DNA of 64,000 nucleotides from Sugiyamaella lignohabitans (GCF_001640025.1 NC_031671.1:2709602-2773601), one strand, 5' to 3'; numbered from the stretch's first letter, positions 40,601 to 52,191 are shown. The notes: generated by a model from the letters alone, not told the origin. Translations and numbers: made by a program.

Positions 40601-42836
40601 CAACTTCAATACTCTGGTTTGGATCATTTACCAATTTCCAGAACTCTTTCTCGATAGTTGCTTCGTTAACCATGGATCTATGTATATTGTTGGATCGAAA
40701 ATACTTTTCACGGAAACAGTCTGCTTTCTGTTGAAATTGCCGTAAATTATAAGTGGGTGCAGCTTTATACTTTTCAGAGCAGTTGTCTAAGTCAATAAGC
40801 TCCAAGCCCTTATGCCAGTTGTCGAAGGGAGGAAGCGCTGGGTCACTGGGTATTGATGCAGTAGAGGTATATGGCCTCAAACGATAGAGATTTCTGTGCC
40901 CATTAGATATACATGGGAATGCGGAAGAACTTGTGACGCCCAAAGCTATCTCAGTTCCATTATCAAGGCGAAGTCTCTTTATACCCGAAGCTCTACCGGT
41001 TGATTCATCATCAGGATGGGGTCTCTTAGAGCCCAAGAAGTACTCTGCCTCGCTGTCAGGTGCTCTAAAAGTAACCAAAGCAGTACCCGCCGTTACTTCA
41101 TCAGCACCTTGAGTTGATAGATAAACATCATAACCCCACAATAACCTTGTATAAGCAATCTTCAACGAAGTAGAAAGGGAAGTCATAATTTTTCCGCTGT
41201 ATCCAAGCTCACGGCCAATCTGCGCCCAAAGTTTCTTTTTACATACTTCTTCATAGCCTCCTCTTAAGCGAACACAGTTGTGTAAATGATACAGGTCCAA
41301 TGGTCGTTTATCGATCGATGGAACCTTGTTAATGGTATTTCCATTTATTGTGTGGAAATAGTAAAGACTATCAACAAATGAGTCCTCAACTTCTTTAGCG
41401 ACCGCTGTAGAGTTGAACGACATGCGCTTGGTTTTGAACCAGAACATTTCGGTATCCAAGCAGAACGGCAAATCCCATGATTTAGGAGGAATTATTTTAA
41501 CTGCTCCAAACTTCTTTCCAAGCGAAGCAATAGACTGCAAGTATGCAAATGGATCTGAAAACTCCTCTTCCGAAGGATTTAAGGTGGGTATTTGTTGTGT
41601 AATAAATTTTGGTGTAGCGGTGGAGTCGTTAGAGTTTACTCCCCGTACTATATCATGATTTACATCTTTCCGGCGTTTGACTGTTGTTAAATCCAATGGA
41701 GGATTTGCTCTGGACCGTTGTTGAGGGAAAATGTATGGGTTCCCATGATGCGTAGTTGTAAAAGTATTGCCATCTGTTTTGAGCTGCCTAATAGTAGGTG
41801 GAACAGACTCATCTACCTCCATGAGTACATGAGATGCCATAGATTTGCTTTTAGAGGTTTCCTTTTGTGGGCCCTTTGTTTTATGCGACTTTTGAGTTGG
41901 GGTTGGAATGCTATCTTTTTCGACGATGGACGGTATTGTTTGAAGAGGCGCTTCTGTGGTGGATTCCAGAACTGTGTTAGGATCTGACAACGGCGTTGTT
42001 GAAGGTGCTTGTACAGTCTCCTCAGCAGCCGGAATTGTTTTTGCTACAGCTTCGACTGGTGCTTCAACTGGTGCTTCGACTGGTGCGTCAACTCGTATCT
42101 CGACTGGTGCCTCGACTGGTGCCTCGACTGGTTCCTCGACTATTGGCTCGACCGCCTCTACGGGATTTTCGACTGAACTTTCGGCCGGAACTACACCTGG
42201 TATTAAGTTTTGTGCCTCAGGTTCTATGTGCGTCTCAAGTGCTGGCGCCGATACTGGGTTTAATGCTATTTCCTCAGATATCACTTGATCACTAGAAACT
42301 AGTGCTGAAACTGGTGTTGATCCATTTACTGGGAATAACTTGGACTCATATTCTGGCCCTACCGTTTCTTCAGAAGTAGGTAACAAGGGCATCACTTTCG
42401 GACCAGGTTCTTCCCTTCTTTCTAGAGTCTGTTTATATGCTAGGACAGATGCTGTAGTGGGCGCTGGAGATGATGCTGCAGGGAGCTGCGAGTTCTCGAT
42501 ATGTGTTTCTTGCTCCGATTGAGATAACTGTGCAACGTCGGTATTATTCGTTTGGCTCGAGATATTGTTACCATTAACATTCCCTGGAAGTGTAACACTT
42601 TTATCTGACATTTTTATCTTCTCCTGACTACCACCTGCCGCAAAATCCATTACTACGGCATCATCTTTCCCGGGCACAACCGACGTTTCATCGGCAACTG
42701 CCGTCAGATCAGGAGGAACAGTTGCAGGTTTTATTGATTCGCTTTCATCTTTCGACTCATTCGAAATCTCCATCTGAACTTTCGTTGGCAATTCTAGCGA
42801 TGTACTGCTGCTATTTATCGATGTAAAGCCTACCAT
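37605..42836 (-). CDS. ECM5: ECM5-like JmjN-ARID-JmjC-PHD chromatin protein, two exons
   Basis: Subunit of a histone-deacetylase-associated reader complex in yeast (with Snt2 and Rpd3). Exon 1 is 42836-39934; the 54-nt intron is 39933-39880 (GTAAGT...CCTAACTTTTATTCTTAG); exon 2 is 39879-37605; 1725 residues. The joint reads ISVAQ|VLSPLMGR in one frame. Domains: a disordered N-terminus with (V)EAP repeats (about 220-260), JmjN (about 420-455, FSDPFAYLQSI...GAVKIIPP), ARID (about 480-570, VRLRGGYEEVCKKKLW), JmjC (about 775-925, HVGMMFSADTWHFEDFF), a helical PLU-1-like region, and a C4HC3 PHD finger (about 1457-1505, FCICRLRESGMMVECDVCHE). The JmjC third iron ligand is replaced: AYTASFNHG instead of AYHxGFNxG, so the demethylase is predicted inactive, as thought for S. 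cerevisiae Ecm5. The start is the first ATG, MVGFTS. Confidence 0.88.
39880..39933 (-). other. ECM5 intron (54 nt)
   Basis: GTAAGT donor, CTAAC branch, CTTAG acceptor. It joins two long frames that otherwise look like two genes (973 and 753 codons). Confidence 0.88.
42047..42165 (-). repeat. 12-bp tandem repeat encoding VEAP units in ECM5
   Basis: Units of the form GACTGGTGCCTC (plus strand) in the N-terminal disordered region, giving repeated E-A-P-V. Coding repeat with imperfect units. Confidence 0.8.
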
Positions 42837-43773
42837 TTTGAAAGGTACCAACCAGATGCGAACTAAACAACCCCACTATCGAACTGATTGCTGGGAATGT
42901 GTTAGTATATATGACCCATGAATAAAAAGAGGACTGAATGGAGTAACCAGCCAACTTACGATGCAAAATATTAAAGGCCAGAAACTTTCATAAGCGTTGT
43001 TCGATTTAATGTATGTAAGCAACGATGACCCAAAATAGTTCAGTTGATTAATTAAGTCTGGCAGAAAAAAGGGCTCGAGATCGGTATGTAAATACAGAAA
43101 TAGCTCTCCTTATACACATTAAACAGGTAGTCCAACAAATATACTTTATTAAATGTCACGATTGCAAAGAACCCTAAATTGGGATATCCCAGCAATTTTT
43201 CGTTTGCGAATCCAAAGTAAGCCAGTTATGTCTCCCTGATCTTTGCACATCGCCTTGGTGTGCATATAAGCAGTTATAAATTTCATGTTGGCAGCAGGGC
43301 AGGGGCATCTGCAGATGACCCGAGTTTCAAAGAAGTATGATCTCAAGTGTCGAACCGTCAAGATTTCAGCCAGTCTGTTAGCGTTCCGCAAGCGGAAAGC
43401 ATCTCTCCTTCAGACTGCTCTACTCTTCTTCTGTGCTGCCTTTCAATGCAAACTGGATAACTCGCCTTGTCCAGCAGGGCGTGTCTTGAATTGGTCCCAT
43501 TAACTCCCAGTGCCTGGATAATAACTGTCTACTTTAAATTCTGAGCATTCAGGCTGGCTCGGCGGAAGGATCCGAGTTAACACAATTTTGGCATCTCTCA
43601 TAATTATCCAAGTTCACTGTCTTGAATAGAGCCCAGAAAGTGCCCTAGGCAAACTACGTGAGGCTGACATATGCATTGATTACCCCTGAGAAGCACGATT
43701 AAAATATAAATAAAAATCAATTCAATACATTGTTAACAAGTATATAGAATTCTGACTGGTGACAAGCGACTGT
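42837..43773. other. Intergenic, ECM5 promoter and DDR48-like 3' side
   Basis: Nothing recognised. Short frames at 43149-43503 on both strands lack family likeness. In S. cerevisiae this position holds PAI3 and SIP18; neither is seen. Confidence 0.55.
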
Positions 43774-44400
43774 TTAGTAGTTGTTGTCGTTGTTGTTGCT
43801 ACCGTAAGAGTCACCACCACGGCCACCACGGTTGTTATCACCGAACGAAGAATCGTTGTTGCCAGAGCCGTAAGAGTCGTTGTTGTTTCCTCCGAAAGAA
43901 GAGTCGTTACCGCCACGGCCAGATCCGTAAGAGTCGTTACCACCTTGGTTACCACCGAAGGAAGAGTCGTTGTTACCGGAGCCGTAGGAGTCGTTGTTGC
44001 TACCTCCGAAAGAAGAGTCATTGCCTCCACGGCCAGAACCGTAAGAATCGTTACCACCTTGGTTACCACCGAAGGAGGAGTCATTGTTACCAGAGCCGTA
44101 AGAGTCGTTACCACCACGGCCACCTTGGTTACCACCAAAGGAAGAATCGTTGTTACCAGATCCGTAAGAATCGTTGTTGTTACCAGATCCATAAGAATCA
44201 CTGTTGCTGTTACCAGATCCATAAGAATCACTGTTGCTGTTGCCAGATCCATAGGAATCATTGTTGTTACCAGATCCATAGGAGTCATTGTTGTTACCAG
44301 ATCCGTAAGAATCATTGTTGTTACCAGATCCATAAGAATCGTCGTTATTGTTGTTCTTGTTCTTGCCAAAGGCGTTAGCGATTTCACTTCCTAAACCCAT
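43774..44400 (-). CDS. DDR48: DDR48-like stress protein with NDSYGSG repeats
   Basis: Hydrophilic, intrinsically disordered stress protein of the yeast Ddr48 type. The 208 residues are a short head (MGLGSEIANAFGKNKNNNN) followed by about 16-18 units of two kinds, NNNDSYGSG and NNDSSFGGNQGG, with some RGG. S. cerevisiae Ddr48 is built of similar SNN(N/D)DSYGS repeats. The gene lies next to ECM5, as DDR48 lies near ECM5 in S. cerevisiae, which supports orthology despite low complexity. The promoter has a TATA box and four STRE (AGGGG) elements. Two other frames over the gene are open because of the repeat and are not coding. Confidence 0.82.
   Translation of the reverse strand: MGLGSEIANAFGKNKNNNNDDSYGSGNNNDSYGSGNNNDSYGSGNNNDSYGSGNSNSDSYGSGNSNSDSYGSGNNNDSYGSGNNDSSFGGNQGGRGGNDSYGSGNNDSSFGGNQGGNDSYGSGRGGNDSSFGGSNNDSYGSGNNDSSFGGNQGGNDSYGSGRGGNDSSFGGNNNDSYGSGNNDSSFGDNNRGGRGGDSYGSNNNDNNY
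43795..44352 (-). repeat. Tandem coding repeat of the DDR48-like gene
   Basis: Units of 24-30 nt (for example GATTCTTATGGATCTGGTAA) encoding DSYGSG and DSSFGG. The 5' half of the gene has nearly identical DSYGSG units (recent expansion); the 3' half alternates DSYGSG with DSSFGG. Confidence 0.85.
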
Positions 44401-44496
44401 TGTTGCTGTGTAGTTTTTGTGTAATGATTTGTGTGTGATATATAATCAATCCAAAAGAATATGATGAAGAGGAAAAAAGAAGAAACCTAATTTTCG

Positions 44497-44642
44497 AGGG
44501 GGACATTGGGTCCTTATATAGTCTTGGGACCACGATCTAACCCCTTAAGACCCGCCGATGCCGCAATTGTCTACGTATCAAGGTGGGCATGGACCAGCAT
44601 GGACAATGATGCAAACTAAGGCGTCGAGTTCCCCCTCCCCCT
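44497..44642 (-). promoter_or_regulatory. Stress-response promoter: TATA box and four STREs upstream of DDR48-like gene
   Basis: TATA box TATATAA in the gene's orientation at 44520-44514, 114 bp before the ATG. STRE cores AGGGG/CCCCT at 44497-44501, 44541-44545, 44632-44636 and 44638-44642. This density is what Msn2/Msn4-type stress induction would need. Confidence 0.6.
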
Positions 44643-47600
44643 GGTTATGCTATTAAAGTTCTTAATCTTCCTAACTACATTGAAAGACCATATGAGACGC
44701 TGTATAATCTAAAAGGACGAAGATCAACTAATATCACGCATAATGACATAGCCGGATTGAGGAGCTATGATTTCTTTTTCCGGCACCCTCCAGACTCTCA
44801 ACCAAAATACCCCAAAAAACCTCGAGAATCACACACGCCCCGGATTCGAGATCAAAATGCGGGTGATGTAATTACATTCTGAAATCGGCAGACGTGTTTT
44901 CGTGGCTCAATGGCACTGCCAGCCCGACAAATTATTTTCAGCAACATTGGATGTATGTAGCTACCGTAAAAGGTTTCACAAGGCGATTGAACGCTCAATT
45001 GCATGTTATCGCAATCGCGACTGCCCGGTTTCTCTCAATTGCATTTATTCTCTAAATTTTTTAGCGAACTCACAAATCAATTGGTTTAACTGTACTGGCT
45101 GTAATTAACGGAAAGGTATAAACACGGTACAGTCAGCAGCAGGAGATGCTACTGCTGTAACCACAGCGGCAGGCGGCAGTGGTAGTTACATCCGTAACAC
45201 GCCCCGGCTTTTGGTGTCTAAACAATCACGAGTCGGGACCCGTAGCTAAGTTTCGAAACTATTCTTTCCCACTTTACCTTTTTTGTTACGAATTAAAACT
45301 GAAAAAAACAAATACTGGTACTGGAAAAATAAAATAAAAAGTCTATACATAAACTGAAAAACCAAAAAAAGTGATGTCTTATTTTGTTGCTGCCGAAAGG
45401 AGCAAAGGTACGGTATTGTAAGTCGTATCATCTGGCCCACAGTCAATTACCCCTAGCACTTCAGTTAAACCAGCGGATCCCGGATATCATCTTATTAGTT
45501 AAAATCCGCTATTGTAGTGGTGGATATAGTTCGTCGGTCGTCCGAATCGTAGAAGCATTATCTCATTAACGCATGTTCCCGATCTCGCCCCACGTTGCCG
45601 AACCTGACATTCTCAATTGACAATACTTTCTTTTACAATGTGGTGCGGTGTGCATGTTAGGCTCAGTGGATCACGAATCACCTTTTCATCACAGACCTCC
45701 TCTATATTAACCGATCCTTGCTGTGAGCTTATTATGCATGAAATCTGACCGGGATGCACGTGGATCAGAAGGCTCAACACGCACCTGGCTCGATACGCGA
45801 GAACCACCCAGTTATTGCCAGAGTCCAAGCGAACACTGTGTCGGGGGGTCTCAACTACGAAATGAGTACAAGTCTTGTTCCAGTTGCTCTCTTGCGCATA
45901 TAATAAATGATCGTAATGAGACTAGTTCTGATGCGCCATTGTCAAGGTCGCAAAGATTAGTTGGTGGCATCAATTTCAGGAAAAAAGAAACTATGAACAA
46001 GGGGGTAACAGTAATTATTGGCTACCATTGTCGAAATTTGCGGAGGATCAGCCTAGATCAGCACCACAGCCAAAAATCATAGATCGCAATAATCACAATA
46101 TGATCTCCTCATGACGTAAAACTAGCAATTGTGTTCTAGATGAAATATGACATTTGCTACCGTACTGAATTGTTTATTTCGCTATTATTGGAATTGCATT
46201 CAATAGCTGATAATTAGCACATGTCGGTGCAGGTTGACGGAATTGAGCGATCCAGATATTGCGGATGGAAGACATTTCGGAGTTCGGAGCAGAGGATTCA
46301 TGGTTTTTGATAGTCAGGTCAAAGCCGACATGTGCATCTGCGGCCAGTAGCCACTTCAACCTCCAAGTTTAGTCGTTTGCGTCGTTAACTCGGGTCTACT
46401 CTGCCTTGTGGAATGTTGCGACGCCTGTAAGAGTTTTGCTCGAGCTATAGGTTAATAGGCTCCGCAGCAGTGGTAGCCATTCTAAGACCTACACATTGTC
46501 ACATGCATGTAATAATTTCAACAGATTACCTCACACATGAGTTTCTAGGAAGCTCAAACAGCTAAATCGTGACCTCAGAATTATAAGCTTGGAATCACTG
46601 TGGGCTAAATAATTCCCCCTTGTTTGCATCGAATAACCTTTAGTTCGCAGATTAAATCGCCGTTTACTCGGATACAAGTAGACAGGTTATAGAGACTGTT
46701 TTTGACGGGTTTATCTCCTGATCTGGCCATATAATAATACACTTTCTGGCGTTGCATCCTGCTGCAGTGCTCCGCATGTCAAAACGTAACGTTCTAGTAG
46801 CGTTGATAATATAGTACTGGCTTCACTTGATCATTATAATAGCCGATCTCACGGGGGCTTTCTCGGCGAAGTACCATATCTGCAATTACACGATCGGTCA
46901 TATTTAATATTATATACCCGTAGTATTCAACAACTCCCCAATAGAATTATTTGTTGGGTAGCGGTAGGGTATGCAATGGATGCCGTAGGTATCAAGACAA
47001 TTGATCACTGTTAATTAATTCTCAAATATTATTAACCGATTTTAAATATAATGGTAAGTGGCATAATAGTAGTGCTAACTAGCTTGACCCCTTCAATATT
47101 TGGTACCTTTCATAGTCGATGCCGCCATGACAGGTGAGTGGTCTATTGTGTAACGTCGACCCCTGCAGCTCCACACGCCTCCAAGTATGGAATGTTTTAG
47201 TTGCTTAAGTTACCTGTAGATCTGGCTTTGCATTTTCACCCGCAACAAGGCTTGGCTCCTGAATTGCCACTTGTCCCCACTGCATTGTAATGCTTCCGTA
47301 CATCTCTGAGTATCATGCCGTCTCAGGTTCGGCTGAGCCCCCTCTCAATTCTTGCAACCGCAGACGTCTGCCCATGTTTGCTGGACGCCAGATTAACTGG
47401 CGTGGATTGCTGGCATTATACGCCTTGCTGCCGTCAGTAAGCTGCCCAGAGAGTAAGTACGTCAATTAACATTTAATCGGGGCGTACACACCTATAACCA
47501 AATACGCCTCCAGACCTTCCCCCCTGCTCTTAGGAGGATGTATGATATTTTCCACTAGCAGGGGAGAGAATAGTGTGTCGGGGAATTAGAGAATCATGTG

Positions 47601-47800
47601 CCTGTTCGCATCCTCTATTTTCACAGCCTGTTAACCTATCTTCATGCGTCAGCATGAACTTTTCTCAGTATCCTAAATGTGATACCATAGTTTAGCTATA
47701 ATGTTACAAACAGTATATCTATATAATTATTACGTAGTGCGATGTTATTTGGTCCTATGGCCAGATTAAAATATGATATATCTTCACCATTGAGGTCAGC
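44643..47800. other. 3.2 kb gene-poor interval
   Basis: No gene, tRNA or known ncRNA found on either strand. The longest frame (119 codons at 45723) has random-looking composition. A CAG/CTG-type inverted stretch lies near 45137-45160 and AT-rich patches occur at 46600-47050. The right end must hold the phospholipase B promoter. Confidence 0.5.
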
Positions 47801-49994
47801 ATGGTCCTTTTATCAAGGCATGATACATGTTACTATATCTTTCTAGCCATTCTGGTGTTTCTTGTTCCGATAGCTCTGGCAAGATCTCCAACAAATGATT
47901 ATGCGCCAGCATATGTAGCGTGTCCAGACCGACCCCTGGTCAGGTCAGCAGAGGTAAGACCAACGAGCACAGGTCGTCACTGTTCGAGATTCTAACGTTT
48001 AGTCGGGACAAGATGTCCGAGAGCGTCTGTATATAGAATCGAGGAAACCAAAGGTACAAGAAGCATTGAGGATATTCTTTGAAACGATAAATATACCTGG
48101 CATGGACTATACCAGATTAACAAAAGATGGCAGCATTCCGGTTATAGGCATCGCTTTCTCTGGAGGAGGCTATCGCTCACTTTTAACTGGTGCTGGTGCT
48201 CTAGCAGCTATTGACGGCCGCCAGCACGATACCAGTTGCTTACAGGGATTGCTCTCCACTAATCTTGACCTAGACAGAGAAGACGATGAAGACGACGAAG
48301 GTGAAGACATAAGCATGGCATATGTTCCGAACAATGACAAGGAACCTCATAAAGCAGCACAGGATGAGATCGCTCCAACGAAAGCAAGAGGGCTGGAAGG
48401 AATACTCCAGGCTGTTTCATATGTGTCAGGCCTTTCCGGAGGTAGCTGGCTTATCGGATCGTTTCTACTGAATAACATGGTCTCTGTCTTCCACCTCGCA
48501 GCATGTTCATCTCTTTGGGATTTTCAAATGAACCTTGCCATTGGTGATCACCTAGATATGAGACAACTGATCCTGTCTGACTTCAATTTCTCCTCAGTGG
48601 ATGACCTTTATCCAAGCAGGAAACGGCCTCAAGGAATGGCATATCATTACAAAACTGAAACAGTCAGAAGAACAGCTGAGGCCCAGCAATTCGTTGAGTA
48701 TCATGAGCGCATTATGGAGGAGGTATCAAAAAAGCGACAAGCAGGATTTGCTATTTCTCTCACTGATTACTGGGCCAGAGCGCTATCTAGAAAACTGTTG
48801 GACATAAGAGGCGATCCTGGTATTACTTGGAGCGATATTACGACAACCGGTACATTTATCAAGCATGAAGCGCCGTTTCCAATTGCAATTGCACTTGTGC
48901 ATGATCCCCGATTAGCTATTCATAGTAGTCATTCCACTATCATTGAGTTTACTCCATATGAATTTGGAAGTTGGGATCGTAAAGTCGGCGCCTTTTCAGA
49001 CATTCAATATTTGGGTACTGATATGATAGACTGGGAACCTGTCAACGATAAATGCGTTCGTGGATATGATAACGCCAGTTTTATAATGGCGACTTCTTCA
49101 TCGCTCTTCAATGACCTATTATTACTCGCTATTCGACATACAAATGGATTGTCTCAAAAGGTCTTGAGCAAGTTCAGAAAATTACTTGATGGCATTCCTG
49201 GGCCATTGTATAACAGAGAATACGCTTTGTATAAGAATCCCTTTTATAGCCCTCCAAAGCCATTGTCCCATCTAACTCACACATCTGCAAATGTAAATAT
49301 CAACGGTGAAATGAAAGACCAGAAAAATCAACAAATAGAATTGACAGAAAAGTCTAGCGACCGTGCTGCATTTAATAGGGAGACTCTTAACAAATACAGC
49401 GAGAGTTTCAATAACCCGTTCAAAAATTCAAAGCTGCTCCTTCTGGGAGACGGGGGTCAGGATGGCCAGAACTTGCCATTGGACCCGTTGTTAAGGCCAG
49501 AAAGAAAGCTCGATATCATTTTCGCGATTGATGCCAGTTCGGACGTTCATAACTATCCAAATGGAACAGCACTTCGCCGTCCTGTTGGTAGGTATCACTC
49601 TCAAGATGATTATATGAGAGTTCCATATCCTGAAATCCCGCCAGAAGAGGTACTGGTGGAGCTTAATCCCAATAATGAACCCAAGTTTTTTGGCTGTAGT
49701 TTGGATAGCTATCCCACTTGGGATCCTCAGTCTGAGACTCTACCACCATTGATTGTGTATGTCCCTAATCGGCAGTATACATTTAATTCCAATACTTCGA
49801 CAACTAAATTGACTTATTCTCGCCAGGAGTCATTTGCAATGGTTGAAAATGGATATTACCTCATGAGCAATCCCTTTGCAAAGAATTGGCCAAAGTGTGT
49901 CGGATGTGCCATAGTCTCCAGAGGGATGTATAGGAACGGTATTGAGCCTCCTTCATATTGTGAAAAATGCTTCCGAAAATATTGCATAAATTAA
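47801..49994 (+). CDS. Phospholipase B / lysophospholipase, secreted, two exons
   Basis: Deacylates phospholipids and lysophospholipids at the cell surface or periplasm. Exon 1 is 47801-47953 (51 codons, signal peptide YIFLAILVFLVPIALA); the 49-nt intron is 47954-48002 (GTAAGA...TCTAACGTTTAG); exon 2 is 48003-49994; 714 residues. Mature N-terminus RSPTNDYAPAYVACPDRPLV matches the SPxNxYxPxxVxCP start of yeast Plb1-3. Catalytic elements are SGGGYRS (Arg109), GLSGGSW (Ser196) and GDGGQDGQNLPL (about Asp534). An acidic insertion (DLDREDDEDDEGEDIS) separates the first two motifs, where Plb1 has only a short linker. The Cys-rich end (CVGCAIV...CEKCFRKYC) is present but no GPI tail follows, so a soluble secreted form is likely. 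Without the intron, the frame begins after the signal peptide. Confidence 0.9.
47954..48002 (+). other. Intron of phospholipase B gene (49 nt)
   Basis: GTAAGA donor, CTAAC branch 4 nt before the TAG acceptor; phase 0. Confidence 0.85.
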
Positions 49995-50159
49995 GTTTAA
50001 CCCATAGTTTTCGTATGTATCAATTCAAAAAGCATGAGCCTCCAGCGGTTAGATCTGAGCCCACCGCAATAACCTCGTTTTTTTAAGGCTTGACTCGAGA
50101 TTCAGGCAATATGCTGTTATTTCACTCTACAAATAAATAGTCATGCTATACAAAATAAA

Positions 50160-50610
50160 TCAAAAGAGCAATCTTCTTTGAGTTTCTGATTTTTCAGATC
50201 CATTGGGACGACCATATCGTTTATCCGCCAAATAAACCTATATTTCGGTTAGTATAGTTCGATGGCGTCTATAGGGTAGAACTTACCCTAGCTCCAGACC
50301 AACCCCATCTGAATCCTAGCTCATGGGCAAAGATCTCTCCAAATCCTAGCATCAAGCCATTGATGAATGGTAAAAACAGATTAATTGCAGAAGTTTCTAA
50401 TATAGACCAGATGGAGTTTGCTTTGTTTCTTAAAACTACCGTTGTTGAAAGATCTGGTGTTGAGCCAGTCTCGGTGTCTGATTCACTTTCTGTAGTAGCT
50501 GTGGTATTATCATCTCCCACAATTATCCGCTCTCTAGTAATCACTTCCTCGGAAACGATTTCTAGTTTTACGTCTTGGGGCTGATTTACTGCTTCACCCA
50601 AGTCTTCCAT
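50160..50610 (-). CDS. MIM1: MIM1, mitochondrial outer-membrane insertase subunit, two exons
   Basis: Part of the MIM complex that inserts alpha-helical proteins in the mitochondrial outer membrane and helps assemble TOM. Exon 1 is 50610-50287 (108 codons); the 49-nt intron is 50286-50238 (GTAAGT...TACTAACCGAAATATAG); exon 2 is 50237-50160; 133 residues (S. cerevisiae 113). The acidic cytosolic N-terminus leads to the conserved membrane segment NLFLPFINGLMLGFGEIFAH with GxxxG (GLMLG) helix-packing motifs, then ELGFRWGWSGAR. Exon 2 adds VYLADKRYGRPNGSEKS... Reading through the intron would instead give a short VSSTL end; the textbook branch point favours splicing. Head-to-head with HAT2, 227 bp between start codons. 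Confidence 0.88.
50238..50286 (-). other. MIM1 intron (49 nt)
   Basis: GTAAGT donor, TACTAAC branch, ATATAG acceptor; phase 0. Confidence 0.85.
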
Positions 50611-50837
50611 TTTGAACTAGCTATTTGTCGAATGTCGTTCAGTTCGACTCAGGAAGATATGCATATGGATGGTGAGATATGATGGGTCAAACATGTATGC
50701 TTTTAAGCGACGTTTATGCATCTAGTGGTTCATGCTGCGAGATGTTAATTGCGACGTGCATAAACGCGACATTGACGCGATCATTTTGTAGATATGAGAA
50801 CGAACGACTATAGACAGTATTCCAACCAGTTATATCC

Positions 50838-52191
50838 ATGACTCAAACATCAGCTAATGAGCCTACGACGCTAATGGATGGCGAAGAGCCATCAACTATT
50901 GATGAAGAAACACGAAATGGTATGAATCTACAATTTTATTAGTGAAAGTGTGAGGGGTGAGAGGATCATTTCTGTCTAACATTTTTTAGAGTACAGAGTA
51001 TGGAAGAAGAATTCGATGTATTTATATGACTTTATGCTATCCAGTGCACTCCCATGGCCGTCATTAACCGTTGAATGGTTTCCCGATGTGGAGTTATCCA
51101 ACCGTAAAACTCCTGCCGTGAAGAAGCAACGACTTTTATTAGGAACCCGTACGGCAGGTCAAGGAGATGAATTCCTCCGTATCGCTGACACTACTCTTCC
51201 AGATTTTGAGGCGGACAAGAAAAAAACACCAGATCTGTATAAGTTTGATTCTGATTTAGGAGAAGTTGCGAGTTACACCGACGCTTTCAACACTCAAGTG
51301 AATATTACTCAGAGGATCAATCATAATGGTGAAATCAACAGAGCACGATTTATGCCGCAAAATCCCAATATAATAGCTACCCTCAGCTCGACTGGAGCAA
51401 CATATGTATTTGATAGGAGCAAGCATTCATTAAGTCCTGGTAGAGACTTCAGACCCGATATTAGCTTGAACCATCATAAGGAAGAAGGTTACGGACTATG
51501 CTGGAATACATTTGATAGGGGCCTATTGTTGACGGGATCCGGAGATTCCACTGTTGCACTTTGGGATGTTAACCAGGTCACATCTGCAAATTCTTCACTT
51601 TCGCCTAAGGAAGTTTTTAAATTCCATACACAGATTGTTAACGAAGTGGAATGGCACCCATTTCATAGCAATTTGTTTGGAAGTGTATCAGACGATTCTG
51701 TGTTCCGAATCACGGATATACGGTCACCTCAAAGTGCTATCACAAGCACAACGCCATCATATACTTCAGAGGCGATCAACACTCTGGCTTTTAACTTGGC
51801 TAATGAGTACCTTATTGCCACTGGATCTTCATCAAAAGACATCACACTTTGGGATACGCGTAAAATTCCAAGCCCATTGCATAATATGAGCGGTCATACC
51901 GATGGAATAACCTCTCTCCAGTGGAGTCCGCATTTCCCCTCAGTTATTGCTAGTGCATCTCCTGATAAGAGGGTAATCATATGGGATATAGCGATGATGG
52001 GTGAAGAGCAGACCCCAGAAGAAGCTGCAGAGGGTCCCCCAGAGCTATTATTTGTCCACGGGGGTCATACTGATAGCGTGTTTGATATTTCTTGGAATCC
52101 AGATGTTCCATGGATGATGGCAAGTGTTGCAGACGATAATCAGTTACATATTTGGCGCCCCTCCAGCACTATTGTAGATTTAGAACCTTGA
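50838..52191 (+). CDS. HAT2: HAT2-like WD40 histone chaperone (RbAp46/48 family), two exons
   Basis: Histone H4-binding subunit of the Hat1 acetyltransferase complex. Exon 1 is 50838-50919 (27 codons plus one base); the 70-nt intron is 50920-50989 (GTATGA...GTCTAACATTTTTTAG); exon 2 is 50990-52191; 427 residues. Splicing creates EYRVWKKNSMYLYDFMLS, the RbAp-type N-terminal helix. Then ALPWPSLTVEWFPD, the binding-loop region, and WD repeats including VALWDVNQ, ITLWDTRK, VIIWDIAMMGEEQTPEEA and LHIWRPSS. The EEQTPEEAxEGPPELLFVHGGH block and the short C-terminus match Hat2 rather than Msi1. Without exon 1 the protein would lack its N-terminal helix. Confidence 0.88.
50920..50989 (+). other. HAT2 intron (70 nt)
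   Basis: GTATGA donor, CTAAC branch, TTTTTTAG acceptor; phase 1. Confidence 0.82.

Noticed and set aside
43722..44394. Second minus-strand frame and a plus-strand frame over the DDR48-like repeats
   Set aside because: Repeat units with a length divisible by three keep several frames open; only the NDSYGSG frame matches a known protein.
45723..46082. 119-codon plus-strand frame
   Set aside because: Random-looking composition, no domain, poor start context.
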